DNA of 5,008 bases from CBDTYW01 sp965364735 (GTDB lineage: Bacteria > Actinomycetota > Nitriliruptoria > Nitriliruptorales > Nitriliruptoraceae): contig CBDTYW010000264.1 in NCBI GenBank assembly GCA_965364735.1, positions 1-5,008 of the forward strand, given 5' to 3'. Below the pieces are notes generated by a model. It was given only the letters and a program-made list of their open reading frames with translations, did no database searches and was not told the origin of the DNA. How positions within the stretch are numbered: position 1 is the stretch's first letter; each line of letters begins with the position of its first letter. The translations under genes were made by a program, and so were the position numbers. Positions 1 to 4,671 of this stretch are shown here, piece by piece.

Positions 1-3
1 AGG

Positions 4-46
4 CCCGTTGGGGATCCTGAGGAGCGCAGCGACGACGGCCCAACGG
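4..46 (-). terminator. Possible hairpin downstream of the tRNA operon
   Basis: An 8-base perfect inverted repeat, CCGTTGGG at 5-12 and CCCAACGG at 39-46, flanks a 26-base loop. It begins 10 bases past the encoded CCA of tRNA-Phe, where the end of the tRNA transcript would be expected. The loop is long and no T-run is visible before the window edge, so this could equally be a processing stem or chance in GC-rich DNA. Confidence 0.2.
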
Positions 47-56
47 AGGAGCCGAA

Positions 57-132
57 TGGTGGTCAGGGGCGGGGTCGAACCGCCGACACCGCGATTTTCA
101 GTCGCGTGCTCTACCAACTGAGCTACCTGACC
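57..132 (-). tRNA. tRNA-Phe(GAA)
   Basis: The minus strand folds into a complete cloverleaf. The 7-bp acceptor GGTCAGG/CCTGACC is perfect, the D-arm is GCTC/GAGC, and the anticodon stem CGCGA/TCGCG encloses loop CTGAAAA with anticodon GAA. The T-arm GGCGG/CCGCC has loop TTCGACC. The discriminator base is A, and the 3' CCA is encoded at 57-59; without it the gene is 60-132. It is the last of three co-directional tRNAs, 55 bases after tRNA-Asp, and is probably cut from a shared precursor. It decodes UUC and UUU. Confidence 0.97.
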
Positions 133-187
133 GCAGCTGCCAGCGGTGAGGCTGGCAACGAAATGGCCGACTCGAAGTCGACCGGCG

Positions 188-262
188 CGGACCTGACGGG
201 ATTTGAACCCGCGACCTTCACCTTGACAGGGTGACGAGCACTCCAAACTGCTCCACAGGTCC
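188..262 (-). tRNA. tRNA-Asp(GTC)
   Basis: The minus strand gives a full cloverleaf of 75 nt. The acceptor GGACCTG/CAGGTCC is perfect, the D-stem is GAGC/GCTC, and the anticodon stem TCACC/GGTGA has loop CTGTCAA with anticodon GTC. The T-stem GCGGG/CCCGT includes one G-T pair and carries loop TTCAAAT. The discriminator is G, as is usual for tRNA-Asp. The 3' CCA is not encoded (CGC follows), so a CCA-adding enzyme is needed. It lies 39 bases after tRNA-Lys and 55 before tRNA-Phe. Confidence 0.97.
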
Positions 263-301
263 GTGTTATGACGGCTGCTCTCGCAGCGTGTTGTACTCGC
301 G

Positions 302-374
302 TGGGCCGCGCAGGGCTCGAACCTGCAACCAGCGGATTAAAAGTCCGATGCTCTACCAGTTGAGCTAGCGGCCC
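302..374 (-). tRNA. tRNA-Lys(TTT)
   Basis: The minus strand folds as a 73-nt cloverleaf. The acceptor is GGGCCGC/GCGGCCC, the D-stem GCTC/GAGC, the anticodon loop CTTTTAA with anticodon TTT, and the T-stem GCAGG/CCTGC with loop TTCGAGC. The discriminator is A. The anticodon stem TCGGA/TCCGC has a U-C mismatch at its outermost pair (27-43); the remaining four pairs are sound. CCA is not encoded. This is the first gene of the tRNA operon, about 30 bases downstream of the predicted -10 element. It decodes AAA and AAG. Confidence 0.96.
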
Positions 375-405
375 GAAGCAGCAGCGCCGCTCACGCGAAG
401 GGCGA

Positions 406-435
406 AGCGTAACCACACGTGTCCGCGCGTGCCAA
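406..435 (-). promoter_or_regulatory. Predicted promoter of the tRNA operon
   Basis: Read on the minus strand, a -35 hexamer TTGGCA (plus 430-435, five of six matches to TTGACA) and a -10 hexamer TACGCT (plus 406-411, fitting TAnnnT) are separated by 18 bases. Transcription would start near 399, giving a leader of about 25 nt before tRNA-Lys. Position, spacing and orientation fit a housekeeping-sigma promoter driving Lys-Asp-Phe. No experimental support is available. Confidence 0.5.
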
Positions 436-437
436 CC

Positions 438-480
438 GCACGACGCTGTGCGGCCGTGGATCGGGCGCACAGCGTCGTGC
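438..480. repeat. 15-bp perfect inverted repeat (hairpin 1)
   Basis: GCACGACGCTGTGCG at 438-452 is exactly complementary to CGCACAGCGTCGTGC at 466-480, with a 13-base loop. The preceding AACCGCA (434-440) could alternatively pair with TGCGGTT (481-487), which belongs to the next hairpin, so the two structures can compete. It lies directly upstream of the -35 element of the tRNA promoter and in the 5' region of mshD. No T-run follows on either side. Confidence 0.75.
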
Positions 481-508
481 TGCGGTTCGCTGGGGGGAGC
501 GAACCGCA
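481..508. repeat. 11-bp perfect inverted repeat with G6 loop (hairpin 2)
   Basis: TGCGGTTCGCT at 481-491 pairs perfectly with AGCGAACCGCA at 498-508 around a six-G loop (492-497). It abuts hairpin 1 with no gap and ends 18 bases before the ATG at 527. In an mshD transcript it would form a stable 5' structure. It could be a protein-binding palindrome, an RNA structure or part of a REP-like element; the sequence does not decide. Confidence 0.75.
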
Positions 509-526
509 TGACCGGCGGTCGAGTCG

Positions 527-1525
527 ATGCAGGAGCAGCAGGTGCGCGCGATCGAGCACGGAGAGGTGGTCGCGGGGCGCGACGACGTCGTCGCACGTCT
601 GCTGCGCACCACGGAGGGAATCGACCACGCGGTGGCGTTGCTGGACAAGGCCGAGGCGCTCGTCGAGCTGCCGCTGGTCGACGAGTCGGTCCGCGAGCGG
701 CTCCGCCAGATGTCGGAGACGGGGTCGATGCCGGATGGTCATTGGCACGCGCTCGTCGCGGCCCGTGGGGACGACGTGGTCGGGTTCGCGGAGACGGTGC
801 TGCCATCGGCGTCCGGGACGGACGCGGTCGCGGACCTGGCGATCGACCGGCAGGCGCTTCCGGTGCGCCCCGTCGTCGCGACGTTGCTCGCAGGGCTCGA
901 GTGCGTCGCGTGGGACCACCAGGCATCGCGGCTCGTCGTCTGGATCCGCAGCGCGTCGACCAGCGACGTGATCACCGCGACGAAGGCCGGCTTCGACATC
1001 GACCGTCGTCTCGGCGTCCTCGGTCGTGGGCTCGGCGAGGTGGACACCGCCCTGCCGACGGCGCCGGACGGCGTCACGATCCGCACGCTCGTCCCGGGGC
1101 AGGACGATCAGGCGCTCGTGGAGCTGTTCGAGGCGGCCTACGCCGGAACGGGTGACGCAGGCTGGACGGTCGAGGGCTTGCGTGAGCGGTACGGCTGGTC
1201 CTGGTTCGATGCCGCCGACGTCCTGCTCGCGGTCGAGGACGACGGTCATGTGGCGGCGGTGCACTGGACGAAGCAGCGCGGCGACGGGATCGGTGAGGTC
1301 TACAACCTCGCGGTCGCCCCGCGCGCCCAGGGTCGTCGGCTGGGACAGCTCATGCTGCGCTCGGGTCTGGCCCACCTCGCCGGGATCGGCTGCACCGACG
1401 TCCTGCTGTGGGTCGACATGGAGAACGACCGGGGTGTTCGCCTCTACGCCGGCGACGGCTTCACGTTCCGTCAGGAGGACGTCGCCTTCGCCCGGGACCT
1501 CCGCGGGTCGGTTGCCCCGACCTGA
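527..1525 (+). CDS. mshD: Mycothiol synthase (desacetylmycothiol N-acetyltransferase)
   Basis: MshD performs the last step of mycothiol synthesis in the cytosol, transferring acetyl from acetyl-CoA to the cysteine amine of desacetylmycothiol. The 332-residue protein has the family's two tandem GNAT domains, slightly longer than the usual ~300-315. The N-terminal one (about 70-165) is degenerate and lacks the acetyl-CoA loop. The C-terminal one (about 182-325) carries VHWTK, GEVYNLAV (256-263), a QGRRLG-type pyrophosphate loop (268-273) and VRLYAGDGF. E257 and Y307 align with the catalytic Glu and Tyr described for mycobacterial MshD (Glu234, Tyr294; from memory). The start is uncertain: ATG 527 has no clear ribosome site, while GTG 542, codon 6, has AGGAG six bases upstream and may be the true start. 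An in-frame stop at 509 limits extension. The gene converges with glnR. Confidence 0.88.
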   Translation: MQEQQVRAIEHGEVVAGRDDVVARLLRTTEGIDHAVALLDKAEALVELPLVDESVRERLRQMSETGSMPDGHWHALVAARGDDVVGFAETVLPSASGTDAVADLAIDRQALPVRPVVATLLAGLECVAWDHQASRLVVWIRSASTSDVITATKAGFDIDRRLGVLGRGLGEVDTALPTAPDGVTIRTLVPGQDDQALVELFEAAYAGTGDAGWTVEGLRERYGWSWFDAADVLLAVEDDGHVAAVHWTKQRGDGIGEVYNLAVAPRAQGRRLGQLMLRSGLAHLAGIGCTDVLLWVDMENDRGVRLYAGDGFTFRQEDVAFARDLRGSVAPT

Positions 1526-1616
1526 CCGCCCGACCACCCAACCACTTCGCCGAGCGATGGATCTTCGTGCGCGGTGCGGGTTTTGGCGTCGCTCGCGGGG
1601 TTGTGCGGTGCGGGGA

Positions 1617-2303
1617 TCAGTCGGTGGCGTCGCGGCCGGCACGGCCGTCGGGGACGAGCTTGTAGCCGACGCCCCGCACGGTCACGATCAGGTGCTCGTA
1701 CTCAGGGCCCAGCTTCGCGCGGAGCCGTCGCACGTGCACGTCGACGGTCCGGGATCCCCCGAAGTAGTCGTAGCCCCAGACCTCGCTGAGCAGCATCTCG
1801 CGGGTGTAGACGCGGTTCGGGCTGTTCGCGAGGGTCTTGAGGAGCTCGAACTCCTTGAACGTGAGGTCGAGCGGACGGCCGCGGAGCCGCACCTGGTAGG
1901 AGTCCTCGTTGACCTCGAGGTCTCCGACGCGGGCGCTGGGGGTGTTCGACGATGCCTCGACCGACGTCCCCGCGAGCCGCAGACGAGCCTCGATCTCCGC
2001 TGGTCCGGCCGAGGGCAGCATCCACTCGTCGAAGCCCCAGCCGACCTGCAGCGCGGCGAGCGTGCCCTCGGAGGCGATGACGACGATCCCCCGCCGCGCG
2101 TCGTGCACGGAGCCAGTGCGCACGCAGGCTGCGGCTTCGCGCAGGTCAGCGGTAGCGTCGATCATCAGGACGTCAGCGGAGACGAGCTGGTCCAGAGATG
2201 CCGTGGAGAGCGGCAGATGGACGACCGTGTGCGGGAGGTACTCCAGCGACGGCAGCAACGACTTGGCGCCGTCCGGCCGGTGGGTCAGTACCAAGAGGTG
2301 CAC
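1617..2303 (-). CDS. glnR: GlnR-type nitrogen regulator, OmpR/PhoB-like winged helix with atypical receiver
   Basis: This is probably GlnR, the actinobacterial transcription factor for nitrogen assimilation genes, which acts without a partner kinase. The 228-residue product has an atypical receiver (1-111). The usual acidic pair is replaced by T7-H8, D49 in LMIDA aligns with GlnR's structural Asp50, and no switch lysine is visible. WGFDEWMLPSAGPAEIEARLRLA (about 89-111) closely resembles GlnR proteins. An OmpR/PhoB DNA-binding domain follows (about 125-218): LDLTFKEFELL, the EVWGYDYFGG loop, recognition helix SRTVDVHVRRLRAKLG (184-199) and a VGYKLV wing. I chose GTG 2303 because homology starts exactly there; the frame stays open upstream to 2744, but that stretch is antisense to the hydrolase. 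No good ribosome site is seen, so the mRNA may be leaderless. In M. tuberculosis glnR (Rv0818) and mshD (Rv0819) are adjacent and co-directional; here they converge. Confidence 0.87.
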   Translation of the reverse strand: MHLLVLTHRPDGAKSLLPSLEYLPHTVVHLPLSTASLDQLVSADVLMIDATADLREAAACVRTGSVHDARRGIVVIASEGTLAALQVGWGFDEWMLPSAGPAEIEARLRLAGTSVEASSNTPSARVGDLEVNEDSYQVRLRGRPLDLTFKEFELLKTLANSPNRVYTREMLLSEVWGYDYFGGSRTVDVHVRRLRAKLGPEYEHLIVTVRGVGYKLVPDGRAGRDATD

Positions 2304-2313
2304 GCGCGATGAC

Positions 2314-2323
2314 TTCGATCGAA
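2314..2323. promoter_or_regulatory. Palindrome in the divergent glnR/hydrolase intergenic region
   Basis: TTCGATCGAA is a perfect 10-base palindrome near the middle of the 30-base gap between the glnR start (2303, minus) and the hydrolase start (2334, plus). The gap is too short to hold two separate promoters, so one site could control both directions. It does not resemble the GlnR consensus (GTnAC-n6-GAAAC), so any binding protein is unknown. Confidence 0.3.
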
Positions 2324-2333
2324 CAGGGAGAGC

Positions 2334-3239
2334 ATGCCCGATGGATCGCGGCTGGGCGGTATTCCCATGTCTGAACCTGACCTCGACGAGGAGCGCCGGC
2401 ACCGCAGCGGGTGGACCGCCTTCCTCGAGACGCGCGGCGTCGTGGGACAGCACGCAGCACCACACGAGGTCGTCCGGGTGCGCGCGACCGACGGGGTCCG
2501 GCTCACCGCCAGCCACCTGCCCGGGCCGACGGCCGCTGGCCCTGCGGTCCTGCTGCTGCACGGCTTCGGCGCGCACCGACGCAAGCCCGCATATGCCGGG
2601 TTCGCAGACCACCTGTCTGAGCACGTCACCGTCCTGAGCCTCGACCTGCGCGGCCACGGCCGCTCTGACGGGGCGAGCACGCTCGGCGCCGACGAACGCC
2701 ACGACGTCGCGGGCGGCGTTGCGTGGCTGCGCGCACACGGGCACGGGTGGGTCGCGGTGATCGGGGCGTTGATGGGCGCGACGTCGGCCGCGACGGCGCT
2801 CGACGCCGGGCTCGGGGTCGACGCCGTCGTGATGATCAGCGGACCGGCATGGCTGCGTGACGAGCCGCCGTCGGAGGCGATGCAGCGGCTCAAGCGCGCG
2901 TGGGAGTCACGGGTCGCGCGGGGCGCGATGTGGGTCGGGCTCGGGATCCGCGTCGTCCCGCCGCAGCACTGGGTCGCGCCCCGCCACCCGGTTGACGCGA
3001 TCGCGGGGGCAGAGGTTCCGTTGCTGGTCGTGCACGGCGAGGACGACGCCTACTTCCCGATGGGTGACGCCGAGGCGCTCGCGGCGAGCGGTGCCGGGGT
3101 GCTGTGGCGTGAGCCGGCCCCGTTCGGCCATGCCGAGGACGGCCTCGATCACCACGGCCGCTTCGCCGCCCGGGTCGTCGCGGCGCTGGACGCGGTCCGC
3201 GCCGGGCATCCGTTCCCGGAGCGGGAGGGGAGGGCGTGA
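2334..3239 (+). CDS. Alpha/beta-hydrolase family protein lacking the nucleophile serine
   Basis: The 301-residue protein has an alpha/beta-hydrolase fold and no signal peptide or membrane segment. Visible landmarks are the oxyanion motif HGFG (76-79), LDLRGHGRSDG after strand 4, LLVVHGEDD with the acidic residue at D237 or D238, and the catalytic-type H266 in FGHAEDG. The nucleophile elbow, normally G-x-S-x-G, reads G-A-L-M-G with L146 encoded by TTG (2769-2771), one C-to-T change from serine TCG. The protein as written should therefore lack ester or peptide hydrolysis by this triad. The substrate cannot be inferred. ATG 2334 has GGGAG just upstream; ATG 2367 is an alternative that gives a more typical N-terminus (MSEPDLDEE). 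It is co-transcribed with the overlapping moaD-like gene. Confidence 0.85.
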   Translation: MPDGSRLGGIPMSEPDLDEERRHRSGWTAFLETRGVVGQHAAPHEVVRVRATDGVRLTASHLPGPTAAGPAVLLLHGFGAHRRKPAYAGFADHLSEHVTVLSLDLRGHGRSDGASTLGADERHDVAGGVAWLRAHGHGWVAVIGALMGATSAATALDAGLGVDAVVMISGPAWLRDEPPSEAMQRLKRAWESRVARGAMWVGLGIRVVPPQHWVAPRHPVDAIAGAEVPLLVVHGEDDAYFPMGDAEALAASGAGVLWREPAPFGHAEDGLDHHGRFAARVVAALDAVRAGHPFPEREGRA

Positions 3240-3487
3240 CCGCCCCGATCCGCGTCCGCATGTTCGCCTCGCTCAAGGACGCCGCCGGGGAGAGCACCAC
3301 CGAGGTCGCGGCCTCGACGGTCGTCGAGGCCTGCGGGGTGTTGTCCGCCCGCTACGGCGACGTCTTCGCGGACCGGTTGTCGCGATCCCGCGTGGCGATC
3401 GGCGAGGACCTGGTCACCCCGGACAGCGTCGAGCGGCTCGAACCGGGCTCCGAGATCGCCCTGCTCCCGCCCTTCGCGGGCGGCTGA
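3236..3487 (+). CDS. MoaD/ThiS-family sulfur-carrier protein
   Basis: The 83-residue protein has a ubiquitin-like beta-grasp fold and the C-terminal PPFAGG tail of MoaD proteins, ending exactly at Gly82-Gly83. In the family the terminal glycine is adenylated by an E1-like enzyme (MoeB type) and converted to a thiocarboxylate that donates sulfur, in molybdopterin synthase together with MoaE. Other landmarks are the N-terminal strand IRVRMFASLKDAAG and EIALLPPF near the end. GTG 3236 overlaps the hydrolase stop by 4 bases (GTGA), implying translational coupling. No MoaE, MoeB or other molybdenum-cofactor gene is in view, so its pathway could instead be thiamine, cysteine or another sulfur transfer. 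Confidence 0.87.
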   Translation: MTAPIRVRMFASLKDAAGESTTEVAASTVVEACGVLSARYGDVFADRLSRSRVAIGEDLVTPDSVERLEPGSEIALLPPFAGG

Positions 3488-3545
3488 AGCACGACACCGG
3501 GCCCCGCAGCCGGTTTCGCGACGATCGGGGTGTCTGCTGGTCTGA

Positions 3546-3740
3546 TTGACGTCTGATGCTCCGGCTGGCACCTTGATCGCACTGTTTGCACTGTCGATGT
3601 GGGCGATATGGATGTGGTCGGGCAATCTCGGGGTTGTGAAGGGTGGAAACCCGACCCGTCATGCCCCCGATCCCATGCGAGCGCCCCTCGATGTCCGCAG
3701 TCCCCGCCGTGATGGACCTCCCGAAGGCCGCGTCAGCTGA
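3546..3740 (+). CDS. Possible small single-pass membrane protein (doubtful)
   Basis: From TTG 3546 an open frame of 64 codons begins with MTSDAPAG and a run of hydrophobic residues, TLIALFALSMWAIWMW (about 9-24), that would make one transmembrane helix with three tryptophans. The tail is charged and proline-rich. Against it: TTG start, no ribosome site, much lower GC at third positions than the neighbours, and the last 98 bases overlap the regulator gene in another frame. Hydrophobic frames arise easily in T-rich spacers. It matches no family I recognise. Confidence 0.15.
   Translation: MTSDAPAGTLIALFALSMWAIWMWSGNLGVVKGGNPTRHAPDPMRAPLDVRSPRRDGPPEGRVS
3579..3594. repeat. Tandem GCACTGT direct repeat in the regulator's upstream region
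   Basis: GCACTGT occurs at 3579-3585 and again at 3588-3594, a 9-base period within a relatively AT-rich stretch 50-65 bases upstream of the regulator's first start. Such spacing could be an operator for a winged-helix protein, including autoregulation, or part of a promoter; TTGCAC at 3586-3591 resembles a -35 but has no convincing -10. Chance is possible. Confidence 0.25.
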
Positions 3741-4671
3741 CGCGGACGCGGCGGATGCAGCGGTCGATCGTGCGCTCGGGGTGCCGACGCGGGCCGGGAT
3801 CTACCGCCGGCTGCGCACCGCGGGGGAGCCCGCCACCGCCCGCGAGGTCGCCGGGATGTTCGGGCTGCACCCCAACGTCGCGCGCTCACACCTCGACGTC
3901 CTCGCGGATGCCGGCCTCGTGGTCACGAGCCGCCGCAAGAACCCCGCAGGCGGACGCCCTGCGAAGATCTACGTGGCCCGCGAGCAGTCCGACGGACGCG
4001 GCCCCGTCGCCGTCCCGCAGGGATCGCAGCTCGGGGTGAGCGTCCTCGTCGGCGCCCTCGCGAAGGCGGGCGTCGAGCCGAACGTCGTCGAAGAGGTGGC
4101 CCGCGAGCAGGGGCGACGCCTCGTCCAGGCCGCCGCGGGTCGCGCGGACAACCGGGACTTCGAGGCGGCAGCGCTCGTCGCCGTCGAGGCGCTGCGTCAG
4201 GCCTTCCCCGAGGTCCGGATGCTCGTCGAGGCCGACGGCTCGGTCCGTGTCGAAGGGCTCGAGGTCGGGCTGCGGATGGTCGGAGAGGTCGACGGACGGA
4301 TCGGCGACGCCACCGCGACCGGCCTGCTCTGTGGCGCGATGCGCGCTGCTGGAGCCCGCGCCGACGTGACCTCGCTCGACGGTCGCGTCATCGCCCGCCC
4401 GAGCGGCGCCGCCGCGGATCTGCCCGCCCCGTCGGCACGTGTCGACGCACGCGGACAGACCTACCAGTCCGGCGTCGTCGCGACGATGCGCGCCATCGTC
4501 CCGCTCGAGCCGGGCGCGCTCGTCGAGGTGCTCACCGACACCCAGGGCGCCCCCGCTGCCTTCGCTCGCTGGGCCGACCGCGCCGGCCACGACGTCGTCG
4601 ACGTCGCACGAGTCCGCGATCTCAAGGGCGTCGAAGCCGTCCGCCTCGTCCTCCGCAAGGCCGCCTCATGA
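3643..4671 (+). CDS. Winged-helix transcriptional regulator with C-terminal TusA-like domain
   Basis: The protein is 342 residues from GTG 3643. A winged helix-turn-helix lies at about 48-112: TRAGIYRRL, then REVAGMFGLHPNVARSHLDVLADAGLV, then wing GGRPAKIY. This is the ArsR/DeoR-like arrangement seen in SufR-type regulators. A middle domain (about 125-250) recalls the SufR sensor region but has a single cysteine (C230), so no Fe-S cluster set. Residues about 266-341 look like TusA/SirA: DARG, then PLEPGALVEVLTDTQGAPAAFARWADRAGHDVV, ending VRLVLRK. In TusA DxRGxxCPxP carries the persulfide cysteine; here that position is Y274 and both prolines are lost. The domain may bind a ligand or partner rather than carry sulfur (inference). 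The start is uncertain: GTG 3643 has no properly spaced ribosome site, and ATG 3661 or 3691 are alternatives, 3691 fitting composition best. The stop overlaps the DsrE-like start (ATGA). Confidence 0.78.
   Translation: METRPVMPPIPCERPSMSAVPAVMDLPKAASADADAADAAVDRALGVPTRAGIYRRLRTAGEPATAREVAGMFGLHPNVARSHLDVLADAGLVVTSRRKNPAGGRPAKIYVAREQSDGRGPVAVPQGSQLGVSVLVGALAKAGVEPNVVEEVAREQGRRLVQAAAGRADNRDFEAAALVAVEALRQAFPEVRMLVEADGSVRVEGLEVGLRMVGEVDGRIGDATATGLLCGAMRAAGARADVTSLDGRVIARPSGAAADLPAPSARVDARGQTYQSGVVATMRAIVPLEPGALVEVLTDTQGAPAAFARWADRAGHDVVDVARVRDLKGVEAVRLVLRKAAS

Noticed and set aside
1..56. Possible coding tail reading ...GDPEERSDDGPTEEPNG on the plus strand
   Set aside because: It is too short to judge, runs straight into tRNA-Phe antisense sequence, and similar strings arise commonly from GC-rich non-coding DNA.
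1551..1595. Inverted repeat CGAGCGA/TCGCTCG between mshD and glnR as a bidirectional terminator
   Set aside because: Only 7 bp with a 31-base loop and no T-run on either strand; a 10-base direct repeat (GCGGTGCGGG at 1571 and 1605) nearby also looks like chance.
365..1642. 425-codon open frame on the minus strand antisense to mshD
   Set aside because: It is the mirror of mshD's codon bias in GC-rich DNA, is rich in Arg, Asp and Val without any recognisable domain, and runs through the tRNA promoter and both hairpins.
1026..2312. 428-codon plus-strand frame spanning the end of mshD and antisense to glnR
   Set aside because: The product is low-complexity Arg/Ser/Pro-rich, overlaps two well-supported genes and has no domain signature.
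2304..2744. Upstream extension of the glnR frame to 2744
   Set aside because: The extra ~147 residues have no regulator homology and lie antisense to the hydrolase gene; GlnR similarity begins exactly at the GTG at 2303.
3488..3530. GACACC/GGTGTC inverted repeat after the moaD-like gene as a terminator
   Set aside because: The outer stem is six pairs, the interior does not continue it, and no T-run follows.
3636..3650. GTGAA-n5-GAAAC resembling a GlnR binding box
   Set aside because: The first half-site does not match GTnAC and the spacing is 5 rather than 6, so the match is not above chance.
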